Counted from the first letter of the stretch, positions 6,826 to 13,715 are shown. The stretch is DNA of 18,157 bases from an uncultured Candidatus Saccharibacteria bacterium (GCA_946480535.1 CAMLKA010000020.1:1-18157), one strand, 5' to 3'. The notes: generated by a model from the sequence alone, not told the origin. Program-made: numbers and translations.

Positions 6826-7620
6826 TTACGAGCGGGCAACTATTGCTGTTGAGGTGGCCTCGAGAGGCTTGCTTGGGCTCCAAAGCCAGTACGTCGCCGC
6901 TTTAGCCGCGACATTGCCTCGCCAAATCATCATGGGGTTGTCCCAGGGCGTGGTCGTAACTGCTCCATCGTGAGCGACGATGAACGTTTCGCGGTGCAAA
7001 ACGGCAATGCTCACGGGGTATGTAATAGTGAATTTATGGAGTGCTTCAACGAGATTGGTGAGCTGCATGCTAAATGTCAAAACTTTAGGGTAATACACGG
7101 ATTGGAAGAGCTTTTGGAGCTGCGCGAACGATATAATAAGGAGCGTATTTGGACGGTCGACGAGGGTTTGCGAGCTGTTTTTAACGAGATCAATAGCATC
7201 TCGGGTGATGGTGAGCGGCCCGGTGTAGTCTTGGAGAAACTGCTCGTACAGGATTGCGGTTTCACTACTCCTGCCAGCGTCACCAATCAGGAGGATGCCA
7301 TCGGCCCAGCTCCCTAACATAGCAAGCTCGGCAGAGGCTTCTTTCATGAGGCTTCCTGAAGGGTTGGTTGGCCCGAAGACGGCATCGGTAATGGCCGATG
7401 GAATGGTTTTCTTCAAAACATCCGGGAGCAGTACACGGATTTGCCCCACGCCGGCCGTAGAGGCAACCGAATAAGCTTCCGCCACTCCAGCGAAGCCGAG
7501 CTTATTGCCACCCACGATACCAAGCTTGCCTGCATGCGTGCGGTTTTCAGGCTTGCTCCACTCGATGTCGGGAAAGAGCGGCTCAGTGCTTGTTTGTTTG
7601 CGCCAGTAGGAAAAGTCCAT
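6826..7620 (-). CDS. Degenerate NAD(P)HX-dehydratase-like protein (YjeF C-terminal/NnrD fold)
   Basis: NnrD enzymes use ADP or ATP to dehydrate damaged NAD(P)H hydrates and belong to the ribokinase-like fold. The beginning matches well: HAGKLGIVGGNKLGFAGVAEA resembles the nucleotide-binding start of that domain, IGDAGRSSET the GPGLG segment and ITRDAIDLV the DADALN segment. The two hallmark active-site motifs are missing, however: the TPHPGE position reads IISFAQLQ, and the GSGDVLAG position near the C-terminus reads MIWRGNVAAKAA. The general-base Asp therefore seems absent. At 264 aa it is near family length. I chose the ATG at 7620 because GAGGGTGGAG lies just upstream; a GTG at 7629 is the alternative. 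It overlaps the HAD gene by 38 bp, so the two are probably cotranscribed. Pseudoenzyme or altered role is inference. Confidence 0.75.
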   Translation of the reverse strand: MDFSYWRKQTSTEPLFPDIEWSKPENRTHAGKLGIVGGNKLGFAGVAEAYSVASTAGVGQIRVLLPDVLKKTIPSAITDAVFGPTNPSGSLMKEASAELAMLGSWADGILLIGDAGRSSETAILYEQFLQDYTGPLTITRDAIDLVKNSSQTLVDRPNTLLIISFAQLQKLFQSVYYPKVLTFSMQLTNLVEALHKFTITYPVSIAVLHRETFIVAHDGAVTTTPWDNPMMIWRGNVAAKAATYWLWSPSKPLEATSTAIVARS

Positions 7621-8314
7621 TGTCTCCACCCTCTAATTCATAACTAATATTTTTACGCTCAATCACCACTTTCCAGTTGTTTGCGAGCGCCTTTTCGAGC
7701 AGCTCGTAAGTAGGATTAAAGGCAATTGGGTGCTCGACGATTGACAGCATGCCACTGTCGCCGTTACTATCCCCCACTGCGTAGCTATCCTTAAACGTTA
7801 AATCGTATGCTTCAACTAGGCCGTGGATGATTTTGTCTTTTCCTGTGTGGGTTTTTACTGTATTTCCGGTAAAGTATTCACCTTTTCGCTCCCATTCCGA
7901 GCCAACCCAGGCGTCAAAATTGTTACGTCGTGCAAATGGCTCAACGAGTTCCTGCTGAGAGCCGCTGATGGCAATGGTAAAGTAGCCGTCATTTTGGAGT
8001 TCTTTTAGGAGCTTGTGCGTATAGACGTAAATGTTTTCGGCTTTTTTATCGAGGACGCGCTTGACTGCTTCGTCGTAATCGGAAACGCGGAGTTTAGGAA
8101 GGTACGAATCAAGTCCATCGACCATAATTTTTTCAAATTCTTCAAAGGCGTTTCCGTGAATTCGGTGACGGTATTCGCGGTGTTTCTCGGTTGTTTGTTC
8201 GGTAAGATCGTTTGGAAGTACGCCCATCTTGTAGAGCTCATAAAATACCTCACGGTACAATCCACTACGGAAAAGCGTCCCATCAATATCGAATACGGCA
8301 AACTTCCTAGACAT
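7583..8314 (-). CDS. HAD superfamily (subclass IB, SerB-like) phosphatase
   Basis: A cytoplasmic Mg2+-dependent phosphohydrolase of the HAD-IB group; substrate unknown. All four HAD motifs are present: motif I FDIDGT with nucleophile Asp9 and Asp11, motif II Ser117 in AISGS, motif III Lys in TGKDK (about 159-161), and motif IV GDSNGDSGML (Asp182, Asp186). The cap between motifs I and II is helical, as in phosphoserine-phosphatase-like enzymes. The length is 243 aa. I chose the ATG at 8314, giving MSRKFAVFDIDGT, over a TTG at 8329 because the TATAGT -10 box lies between them. The downstream NnrD-like gene overlaps its 3' end, suggesting an operon. Confidence 0.92.
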   Translation of the reverse strand: MSRKFAVFDIDGTLFRSGLYREVFYELYKMGVLPNDLTEQTTEKHREYRHRIHGNAFEEFEKIMVDGLDSYLPKLRVSDYDEAVKRVLDKKAENIYVYTHKLLKELQNDGYFTIAISGSQQELVEPFARRNNFDAWVGSEWERKGEYFTGNTVKTHTGKDKIIHGLVEAYDLTFKDSYAVGDSNGDSGMLSIVEHPIAFNPTYELLEKALANNWKVVIERKNISYELEGGDNGLFLLAQTNKH

Positions 8315-8320
8315 AGTGAT

Positions 8321-8326
8321 ACTATA
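8321..8326 (-). promoter_or_regulatory. -10 box of the HAD gene, leaderless type
   Basis: TATAGT, preceded by TTG, ends exactly 6 nt before the ATG at 8314. Initiation at the normal distance would place the transcript's first base on the A of the start codon. There is no room for a Shine-Dalgarno site. Confidence 0.65.
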
Positions 8327-8349
8327 CAATATTTTTAGCAGTCTTGCAT

Positions 8350-9147
8350 CTAGGCTATTTCGATACTGACTGGGCAGTGATCAGACCCCATGACATCAGG
8401 GTGAATTGCTGCACTGACGATTCTGTCGGCAATGCCTTTGCTCGCAAGCCAGTAGTCGATGCGCCATCCGACGTTACGCGCCCTGGCGTTTGCCCAGTGG
8501 GTCCACCAGGTATATGCGTCAGCCTTGTCGGGATAGGCGCTACGGAAGGTATCCACGTAGCCGGCTTTTTCAAAGGCATCAAAGCCTTCACGCTCTTCAT
8601 TCGTGAAGCCGTGTTTGCCAACGTTTGGTTTTGGATTTGCGAGGTCGATTTCGTTATGTGCAACATTCAGGTCGCCGCAAAATAGAACAGGTTTCGTCTT
8701 TTCAAGTTCCTGAACGTGTTCAAGAAATGCTGGGTCCCATTGCTTGTGACGAAGGTCGAGGCGGCTTAGGTCACCTTTTGAGTTGGGCGTGTAGACAGTG
8801 ACCACCCAAAAGTCATCAAACTCTGCCGAAATGACACGGCCCTCTTTTGAAGGGTCTCCGTAGCTGTCGCCTGCGAGGCCGTATTTTGCGGCGAGGTCGT
8901 CAGTAAAGCCGTTGATGACTTGACGTGGCTTTGTTTTGCTAAAAATAGCCGTGCCACTGTAGCCGGCTTTTTCGGCGCTATTCCAATATTCATGGTAGTC
9001 GGGCAAGTCAATTTCGGCTTGGCCTTCTTTAGCTTTTGTTTCTTGCATGCACAAGACATCCGGTTGATGCTCTGCAATAAAAGTTTGGAAGGTACCTTTG
9101 TTGATGACGGCACGAATTCCATTGACGTTCCACGAATATAGCTTCAT
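8350..9147 (-). CDS. xth: Exodeoxyribonuclease III / AP endonuclease family
   Basis: Cuts DNA at abasic sites in base excision repair and usually also has 3'-5' exonuclease and 3'-phosphatase activity. The EEP-fold active site is complete: Asn in SWNVNGIR (residue 7), Glu36 in MQETK, Tyr119 in VYTPNS, Asp159 and Asn161 in CGDLNVAH, Asp231 in WRIDYW, and Asp256-His257 in GSDHCP. The 265-aa length is close to E. coli Xth (268 aa). It starts at an ATG 6 nt past an extended -10 box and is monocistronic. A sequence palindrome sits just upstream of the promoter. Confidence 0.96.
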   Translation of the reverse strand: MKLYSWNVNGIRAVINKGTFQTFIAEHQPDVLCMQETKAKEGQAEIDLPDYHEYWNSAEKAGYSGTAIFSKTKPRQVINGFTDDLAAKYGLAGDSYGDPSKEGRVISAEFDDFWVVTVYTPNSKGDLSRLDLRHKQWDPAFLEHVQELEKTKPVLFCGDLNVAHNEIDLANPKPNVGKHGFTNEEREGFDAFEKAGYVDTFRSAYPDKADAYTWWTHWANARARNVGWRIDYWLASKGIADRIVSAAIHPDVMGSDHCPVSIEIA

Positions 9148-9153
9148 AGAACT

Positions 9154-9162
9154 AGTGTAGCA
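9154..9162 (-). promoter_or_regulatory. Extended -10 promoter of xth
   Basis: Reads TGCTACACT on the minus strand, with 6 nt to the ATG at 9147. The predicted first transcribed base is the A of the start codon. The -35 position falls within the neighbouring palindrome at 9178-9195. Confidence 0.65.
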
Positions 9163-9177
9163 TGTCTCTTTTCGCTG

Positions 9178-9195
9178 CCGATAGCGTGCTATCGG
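9178..9195. promoter_or_regulatory. Perfect 8+8 palindrome overlapping the xth -35 region
   Basis: CCGATAGC-GT-GCTATCGG. It lies 16 nt upstream of the extended -10 of xth, so a protein bound here would touch the -35 region. No T-tract follows on either strand, so it is a poor terminator by itself; on the minus strand the T-run at 9201-9206 comes before it. An operator is possible but unproven. Confidence 0.4.
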
Positions 9196-9230
9196 AAATG
9201 AAAAAAGGACAAGGTACGTGAGAGTGTTGG

Positions 9231-9269
9231 CGACGGGCGCCTTCGACGTTGTGCCGAAGGCGCCCGTCG
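9231..9269 (-). terminator. Strong 15-bp hairpin after the 92-aa gene
   Basis: Arms 9231-9245 and 9255-9269 are perfect complements and very G+C-rich, with a 9-nt loop. The hairpin starts 9 nt after the stop codon on the minus strand. The nearest T-run (T6, 9201-9206) is about 25 nt further on, so it could act as a terminator in combination with the downstream repeat, or as a 3'-end stabilising structure. Confidence 0.6.
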
Positions 9270-9277
9270 TAGACGGA

Positions 9278-9556
9278 CTAGTGCCGATCTCGGGGAGTGA
9301 GTTCGGCGATCAGCCTGTCGAGGCGGCCCTTGGCGTGTTCGAGGGCCTCGTCGAGGTTCTCAGCGTCGGAGTAGCCCTTGATGAGGTTGTTCGAGATGTG
9401 CGTCCACGCCTGCTCCGTGACGTCATCGACCGACATGCGGTCGGTCAACATCTGGCGCAGGCGCTGCTGCGAATTGTCCACGAGGACCTTCGCCATCTTC
9501 ACGAGGCGTTCTTCGACACTGACTGTCGCATTGGTTGCGACGGACGCTGCGATCAT
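9278..9556 (-). CDS. Small G+C-rich hypothetical protein, 92 aa, probably acquired
   Basis: I do not recognise this protein. It is soluble and looks almost entirely helical, with alternating acidic and basic helices (VEERLVKMAKVLV, LDEALEHAKGRLDRLIAEL) that could form a coiled coil or small helical bundle. By my reading only about 15 of its 92 codons end in A or T, far from the mixed usage of its neighbours. It has a consensus promoter, a leader of about 70 nt, an SD (AAAGG, 7 nt before the ATG at 9556) and a strong 3' hairpin, whereas surrounding genes are leaderless. A GTG at 9595 would add 13 residues but lacks a suitable SD. Together these suggest horizontal transfer or a specially expressed gene. 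Confidence 0.75.
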   Translation of the reverse strand: MIAASVATNATVSVEERLVKMAKVLVDNSQQRLRQMLTDRMSVDDVTEQAWTHISNNLIKGYSDAENLDEALEHAKGRLDRLIAELTPRDRH

Positions 9557-9634
9557 GCAGTGACCTTTCTTACGTACCTTGTCTGGGTGCGACACCTCTG
9601 GCCATTGGCTATGAGCCCTAAAGTATCAAAAAAT

Positions 9635-9663
9635 ATTATGCTAAATTTTTACTAAAATGTCAA
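9635..9663 (-). promoter_or_regulatory. Consensus sigma-70-type promoter of the 92-aa gene
   Basis: On the minus strand TTGACA (9658-9663) and CATAAT (9635-9640) are separated by exactly 17 nt of A/T-rich DNA. The -35 is a full consensus match and the -10 matches 5 of 6. It begins immediately after the smpB stop codon. It is the only textbook -35/-10 pair that I find in the window; transcription would start near 9628. Confidence 0.75.
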
Positions 9664-10122
9664 CTAGCGTGCTTGTTCGCGTTCAAGGTCGCGCTTTTTG
9701 ATGGCCTGGCGTTTGTCGTAGAGCTTTTTACCCTTACCAAGTGCAATCACGAGCTTAATGTAGCGGCCCTGCGTGAGGAGGCGAAGCGGAACAATCGACA
9801 TCCCCTCGTGCTTGCGTACGGCAAGTTCATCGATTTGTTTGCGGCTCGCGAGGAGTTTTCGCGGGGTGGTGTCAACAGAGGTCTCATTCACGCCCTTTGT
9901 GTTGAGCTTCAGTGAAAAACTGGCGTTGTTAAGCCAGAGTTCATTGTTGCGAATGGTCACAAAAGAGCCCTTCAGCTGTACGCGTCCATCACGTGCGGCA
10001 CGTGCTTCGCGTCCATTCAAGACAATGCCCGTCGTAAGGTCATCGCCGAGGGCATAATCAAAAGAAGCTCGTCGGTTGACGATTGCCTGTGGTTTTTGTT
10101 GCTTCTTTTTCTTTGTAGCCAT
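9664..10122 (-). CDS. smpB: SsrA-binding protein SmpB
   Basis: Binds tmRNA (ssrA) and delivers it to stalled ribosomes for trans-translation. The 152-aa length is typical. Family features visible are the N-terminal basic tail, VNRRASFDYAL, GIVLNGREARAARDGRVQLKGSFV, the NNELWLNNASF region and the C-terminal basic tail LYDKRQAIKKRDLEREQAR, which normally becomes helical in the mRNA channel. The start is an ATG 8 nt after an extended -10. The tmRNA gene itself is not in the window. A consensus promoter for the next gene starts directly at its stop codon. Confidence 0.96.
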   Translation of the reverse strand: MATKKKKQQKPQAIVNRRASFDYALGDDLTTGIVLNGREARAARDGRVQLKGSFVTIRNNELWLNNASFSLKLNTKGVNETSVDTTPRKLLASRKQIDELAVRKHEGMSIVPLRLLTQGRYIKLVIALGKGKKLYDKRQAIKKRDLEREQAR

Positions 10123-10130
10123 AATGGTCT

Positions 10131-10139
10131 ATTGTAACA
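10131..10139 (-). promoter_or_regulatory. Extended -10 promoter of smpB
   Basis: Reads TGTTACAAT on the minus strand, 8 nt before the ATG at 10122. It overlaps the last codons of the upstream same-strand glycosyltransferase gene, whose stop codon begins at position 10144, so smpB has its own leaderless promoter. Confidence 0.6.
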
Positions 10140-10141
10140 GA

Positions 10142-11206
10142 TTAGACGGCCGACTTGATGGCTTCGAAGAGGACCTTTGCGGAAGCGTCCCAGCTAAATT
10201 GCTGCATGTGTTTGTAGCCACGCTCTATGAGATTGTTTCGGAACGCTTCGTCGTCGAGCTTTACTACTTGTTCGGCAAATTCCTTTGGACTGTCAGGGCT
10301 AAAGTAGAGCGCGCCATCCGCCCCTACCTCATGGAACACTGGCATGTCGCTAATGACGGTTGGAACCCCAATGCTCATAGCTTCAGCGACGGGAATGCCA
10401 TACCCTTCGTCGCGGCTGGCGGTGGCGAGAATTGCGTTGTCTGCCAGCAGTTTCTCGTACTCGTCGTCAGTGACGCCGTTGTGGAACACCACGTCTGCAC
10501 CCGCTGGAATAAGCTTTTCAAGTTCGGCTTTTCGTTCGGGGCGAATACGACTCAAAAGGTGCAGTGTGCGACCTGGGAGCCACTCCATTCCTTTAATGAG
10601 GGTTTCAGCATTTTTATACGGCATGAATGAACCCATAAAGACGATGTTTTTAATAGGGCTTTCTTGGTGAACAGGATAGGTCGAGAATTTCTGAGGTGCG
10701 TTATAGACAACGTGGATCGGGAGTTTCGTCATCTTTGCTTTCTGAAGGTCGCTGGCAGAAGTTTTACTGACGGTTGTGATGATATCTCCACCCTTCAAAA
10801 TAAGACGCTGCGGCCAGTATGCAAGGTGATATAGGCGCCACCCAAACCGTACGTGCGCTGGCAGGAAGCCGGGCGCTTGCGGGTGACGGTAATAAATCAT
10901 ATCTTGCGGAGTGAGGACTGATTTGTATTTCCGCCCCATGGTTCCAATTGTTTGCATCGGGCTGTACACGACATCAGGTTTGTACTTATTTAATATAAAA
11001 GCTGTAAATGGCTCCTTGATTGAAGTACCGGGGTGAATTTTGATAAACTGTGCGTCACTTGGAAACCATTGCTTCTGTGCTTCATCTGAAATAAGGAAGG
11101 TGACGGGAGTGAGCTTTGCGAGTGCATTGCCTAGCTCGGCTGAATAGCGACTGATACCGTCGTGGTAGTCGGTGCGGGTGTAGCGGGCGTCAAAGAAGAT
11201 CTTCAT
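10142..11206 (-). CDS. GT4-family glycosyltransferase
   Basis: A retaining GT-B glycosyltransferase moving a sugar from a nucleotide-sugar donor to a lipid or surface glycan; exact donor and acceptor unknown. The start MKIFFDARYTRTDYHDGISRY is a typical GT4 N-terminal domain. The C-terminal donor domain begins near IVFMGSFMPYKNAETLI and carries the E-x7-E signature in RDEGYGIPVAEAMSIG, followed by VPTVISDMPVFHEV. The protein is 354 aa with no membrane helix. I chose the ATG at 11206, which overlaps the Nudix stop codon as ATGA, over an in-frame upstream start at 11290 that would overlap the Nudix gene by 88 bp. Translational coupling with the Nudix gene is likely. Confidence 0.92.
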   Translation of the reverse strand: MKIFFDARYTRTDYHDGISRYSAELGNALAKLTPVTFLISDEAQKQWFPSDAQFIKIHPGTSIKEPFTAFILNKYKPDVVYSPMQTIGTMGRKYKSVLTPQDMIYYRHPQAPGFLPAHVRFGWRLYHLAYWPQRLILKGGDIITTVSKTSASDLQKAKMTKLPIHVVYNAPQKFSTYPVHQESPIKNIVFMGSFMPYKNAETLIKGMEWLPGRTLHLLSRIRPERKAELEKLIPAGADVVFHNGVTDDEYEKLLADNAILATASRDEGYGIPVAEAMSIGVPTVISDMPVFHEVGADGALYFSPDSPKEFAEQVVKLDDEAFRNNLIERGYKHMQQFSWDASAKVLFEAIKSAV

Positions 11207-11658
11207 GAGTTGAGAAGCCCCAGCTTCTTGAGGCGATACTCTGTTGTTGGTGAGTACTGGCGTTCGTTCAGCGTTTCTGTTTTGACCCATTCTGCATGGC
11301 CGAAATCATCCTCAAGAGTGAGTACAATCTCGCTTGCGGGCTTATTGATAGTAACGACAAAATCATTAAAATGCATAATAACGTTGACGCGCTCACCTGT
11401 ATCGCGAAGTGTTTTTTCGGAGGTGCCCGTTTGAATATCGTCTTGCGCTTCTATGCGTGCACCCGAAACATCAATGCCTACTTCTTCGAGAATTTCGCGC
11501 TGCATAGCCTCGACAGGTGTTTCGCCTTCATCGATACCACCGCCTGGCACGACCCATTTATCTTCAAAGACGCCACCTTTCTTATTTTGACCAATAAGAA
11601 TATAGCCGTCATTAGACAAAATAAAGGCACCCGCGATGTTTCGTTCGATCGTTCTCAT
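11203..11658 (-). CDS. Nudix hydrolase
   Basis: Hydrolyses nucleoside diphosphates linked to another moiety; substrate unknown. The Nudix box is complete: GGIDEGETPVEAMQREILEE with the following VGI gives G-x5-E-x7-REUxEExGU. The 151-aa length is typical of single-domain members. The gene shares a 4-bp ATGA overlap with the downstream glycosyltransferase gene, so it may hydrolyse a nucleotide-sugar or control its pool, but this is inference from position. The start lies 9 nt past an extended -10. Confidence 0.93.
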   Translation of the reverse strand: MRTIERNIAGAFILSNDGYILIGQNKKGGVFEDKWVVPGGGIDEGETPVEAMQREILEEVGIDVSGARIEAQDDIQTGTSEKTLRDTGERVNVIMHFNDFVVTINKPASEIVLTLEDDFGHAEWVKTETLNERQYSPTTEYRLKKLGLLNS

Positions 11659-11667
11659 ATAGTTGCC

Positions 11668-11676
11668 AGTATAGCA
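11668..11676 (-). promoter_or_regulatory. Extended -10 promoter of the Nudix-glycosyltransferase pair
   Basis: Reads TGCTATACT on the minus strand, 9 nt before the ATG at 11658, giving a leader of 2-3 nt at most. It is 22 bp from the oppositely directed promoter at 11699-11707, so the two pairs of genes are expressed divergently from a 60-bp region. Confidence 0.65.
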
Positions 11677-11698
11677 AAAGACTGCTTAAAGAGGTGTA

Positions 11699-11707
11699 TG
11701 GTATACT
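11699..11707 (+). promoter_or_regulatory. Extended -10 promoter of the plus-strand glycosyltransferase
   Basis: TGGTATACT, 11 nt before the ATG at 11719. The leader would be about 4-5 nt without a Shine-Dalgarno site. Confidence 0.6.
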
Positions 11708-11718
11708 ACCCATAAGCT

Positions 11719-12885
11719 ATGAAAATATTAATCGCGTCGGATTTACACTACCCGACTATCAATGGTGTTGCTACTTTCAGTCGAAATCTTGCCCGCGGGC
11801 TTGCTGAACACGGACATGAAGTACTGGTGATTGCACCAAGCCAGACTGGTAAACGGTACAAAGAGGTTGATGGCAATTATGTCATTGCTCGAACCGTTTC
11901 TGTTCCCTTCCCTTTCTACCAAAACTTCCGTATTTCGCTGAACCCGGCTCGTGAAGTAAAGAAAATTATTGATGATTTCGACCCAGATGTTATTCATATT
12001 CAAATGTTGATGTGGATTGGCCAGGCGGCCATGAAATACGGCAACAAGTACGGTATTCCAATTGTCAGTACGAACCACGCCATGCCTGAAAACCTTATGG
12101 ATAACCTTCGTCTTTTGGCGCCGGTGTCACGGCCAATTAATTACATCCTGAAGGCATACGGCGCTCGTTTCCACTCGAAGGCAGATTACATTACTATGCC
12201 AACACAATCAGCAATTGAAATGTTCAATGTCGGCAAGATTACGACCCCAATGGAGGCAGTCTCAAACGGTATCGATTTGTCACGTTTTACTCCTGGCGAA
12301 GCACCTGCTGAGCTGTATCGCCGCTTTGGGCTTCCGCAGGATCAGCCAATTCTGGCCTACGTTGGACGCCTTGATGCCGAGAAGCACCTGCCGATTCTTT
12401 TACGGGCATTTATTCGTGTGCAATCAGTCATGCCACATGCTCACCTTTTAATCGTTGGTGATGGTACGGAACGCCCACTGCTTGAGAGTCTTGCGAACGA
12501 ACTTGGTATCGCTCACCAGGTAACCTTTACTGGTCGCGTGAGTGACGAAGATCTCGTGGCGCTCCACAAGGTTGGCACCGTTTTCTGCATGCCTTCCCCT
12601 GCCGAACTGCAAAGTATTGCAACACTTGAAGCTATGGCGAGTGGCAAGCCAGTTGTTGCGGTTGACGCCGGTGCGCTTCGTGAGCTTTGTCAGCACGAAC
12701 GTAACGGCTATCTTGTTGAGCAAGACGACGATGAAGCAATTGCACGTTCGGTCCTTCATATTCTCGAAAATCCGACGGTGCAGCAAGCAATGAGCGAGGA
12801 AAGTCTTGCGATTGCGCGAACACACGACCTTGAAACGACGTTGAAGCGATTCGAAACGCTTTACAGTGACTTGATGAAAGCCTGA
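11719..12885 (+). CDS. GT4-family glycosyltransferase, diacylglycerol/PimB-like
   Basis: A retaining GT-B enzyme of 388 aa. The N-terminus (ASDLHYPTINGVATFSRNLA, then GLAEHGHEVLVIAP) is typical of GT4 enzymes acting on membrane lipids, such as diacylglycerol glucosyltransferases and mannosyltransferases. The donor domain begins near ILAYVGRLDAEKHLPILL, with VGDGTERPLLESLA and the E-x7-E motif in SPAELQSIATLEAMASGKPVVAV. No membrane helix is seen; such enzymes associate peripherally. It is divergent from the Nudix/glycosyltransferase pair and its final 25 bp overlap the convergent hydrolase gene. A glycolipid role is inferred from family resemblance; sugar specificity cannot be read from sequence. 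Confidence 0.93.
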   Translation: MKILIASDLHYPTINGVATFSRNLARGLAEHGHEVLVIAPSQTGKRYKEVDGNYVIARTVSVPFPFYQNFRISLNPAREVKKIIDDFDPDVIHIQMLMWIGQAAMKYGNKYGIPIVSTNHAMPENLMDNLRLLAPVSRPINYILKAYGARFHSKADYITMPTQSAIEMFNVGKITTPMEAVSNGIDLSRFTPGEAPAELYRRFGLPQDQPILAYVGRLDAEKHLPILLRAFIRVQSVMPHAHLLIVGDGTERPLLESLANELGIAHQVTFTGRVSDEDLVALHKVGTVFCMPSPAELQSIATLEAMASGKPVVAVDAGALRELCQHERNGYLVEQDDDEAIARSVLHILENPTVQQAMSEESLAIARTHDLETTLKRFETLYSDLMKA

Positions 12886-13709
12886 ATCAGGCTGGCGACA
12901 ATTTCGGGTGTCTCGTAATGAGTAAGATGACCAACGTTCTTAATGACCTTTAATTGGCCGTTCGGGAACCGTTTTACAAGGGCGTACTGAGCGCTGAGGG
13001 GCGTAATATCATCAAGCGAACCGGCGATAAGGAGTGTGGAAACGGGAATGCTTTTCGCAAAGTCGCCAACATTATGGCTAATTGAGGTTGTAAAGCCTTC
13101 TAGCACAGACTGTGCGCTGTGAAAACGGCTAAAATAGCGGTCGTGCTGGTGATGAATGAAGGTGCGAAGGCCCTTGTCGTGGGTTTTTGCCATCGTTACA
13201 CTCATAATACGTACAATCGGTTTTGCCGATAGCCAGCCATAGGCCATTTTCTCGGGAAGTTTTGTACCAATTTTGTAATACGTCACGGCAAGCTTCGTCA
13301 TCACCTTATTTGGCCCTTCAAGTGCTGGTGCACCAATCGGGTTTACAAGAATAAGCTTTTGAATGGTCTTGGGATATTTCTTTGCGTAGGCCGCACAGAC
13401 AATGCTTCCAAATGAGTGTCCCATGAGGATGGGCGTTTTTTTAAAGCCCTGTTTTGCCATGAATGTATGGAGCCACTCAACGTAACTCTCGAGGTCGTAT
13501 GTTTTGAGATGCGCTCCCCTTCCAAACCCAGGGAGGTCGGGAATGATAATATTAGCGCTCCCTTTAAGATATTTGGCAATGGGAAGAAGGCCGTGGTGTG
13601 TTCCACGGAAACCATGAATCATGACGATTGTTGGCTTTGTCGAGACTTTTGCAACCGGCGCAGTGCGGCGCGGCGCGGCGACTGTGGTGGCCTGAGGTTT
13701 TCTATTCAC
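12861..13709 (-). CDS. Alpha/beta hydrolase
   Basis: A serine hydrolase of the alpha/beta fold; substrate unknown (esterase or lipase-like activity is the usual outcome). Visible elements are the oxyanion motif HGFRGTHHG (about 32-40), nucleophile Ser99 in MGHSFGS, an acid at Asp233 or Asp234 in GSLDDITP, and a catalytic His at 261 in NVGHLTHYE. A helical cap region spans about 130-215. The first 25 residues are basic and Ala/Pro-rich, ahead of the core. It starts with GTG, six nt after a perfect TATAAT, and no ATG alternative keeps the whole fold. The 3' end overlaps the convergent glycosyltransferase gene by 25 bp. Confidence 0.92.
   Translation of the reverse strand: MNRKPQATTVAAPRRTAPVAKVSTKPTIVMIHGFRGTHHGLLPIAKYLKGSANIIIPDLPGFGRGAHLKTYDLESYVEWLHTFMAKQGFKKTPILMGHSFGSIVCAAYAKKYPKTIQKLILVNPIGAPALEGPNKVMTKLAVTYYKIGTKLPEKMAYGWLSAKPIVRIMSVTMAKTHDKGLRTFIHHQHDRYFSRFHSAQSVLEGFTTSISHNVGDFAKSIPVSTLLIAGSLDDITPLSAQYALVKRFPNGQLKVIKNVGHLTHYETPEIVASLIQAFIKSL
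12879..12893. terminator. Possible small bidirectional hairpin at convergent gene ends
   Basis: AGCCTGA (12879-12885) and TCAGGCT (12887-12893) are perfect complements about a single centre base. It contains the TGA stop of the plus-strand glycosyltransferase and lies inside the last codons of the hydrolase. The stem would have to open to 5 bp with a loop of five bases, and no T-tract follows, so this is a weak candidate. Confidence 0.3.
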
Positions 13710-13715
13710 GTATCT

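Larger units (their letters stand above)
9208..9583. repeat. Imperfect 15-bp inverted repeats flanking the 92-aa gene
   Basis: GACAAGGTACGTGAG at 9208-9222 and its reverse complement CTTACGTACCTTGTC at 9569-9583 match at 14 of 15 positions. They bracket the G+C-rich gene and its hairpin. On the minus-strand transcript the first copy encountered lies in the 5' leader and the second in the 3' tail just before a T6 run, so the mRNA ends could pair. They may instead be terminal repeats of a small mobile unit, though no target duplication is visible outside them. Confidence 0.6.

Noticed and set aside
9208..9583. Classical insertion sequence
   Set aside because: There is no transposase-like gene between the repeats and no flanking target duplication; at 376 bp it could at most be a miniature, non-autonomous element.
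9218..9655. Plus-strand 145-codon open frame opposite the 92-aa gene
   Set aside because: The minus-strand frame has a consensus promoter, SD, terminator-like hairpin and coherent codon bias. The plus frame runs through the hairpin and the opposing promoter and has no signals of its own.
10076..10630. Plus-strand 184-codon open frame across smpB and glycosyltransferase ends
   Set aside because: It is antisense to conserved coding regions of both genes and has no start signals.
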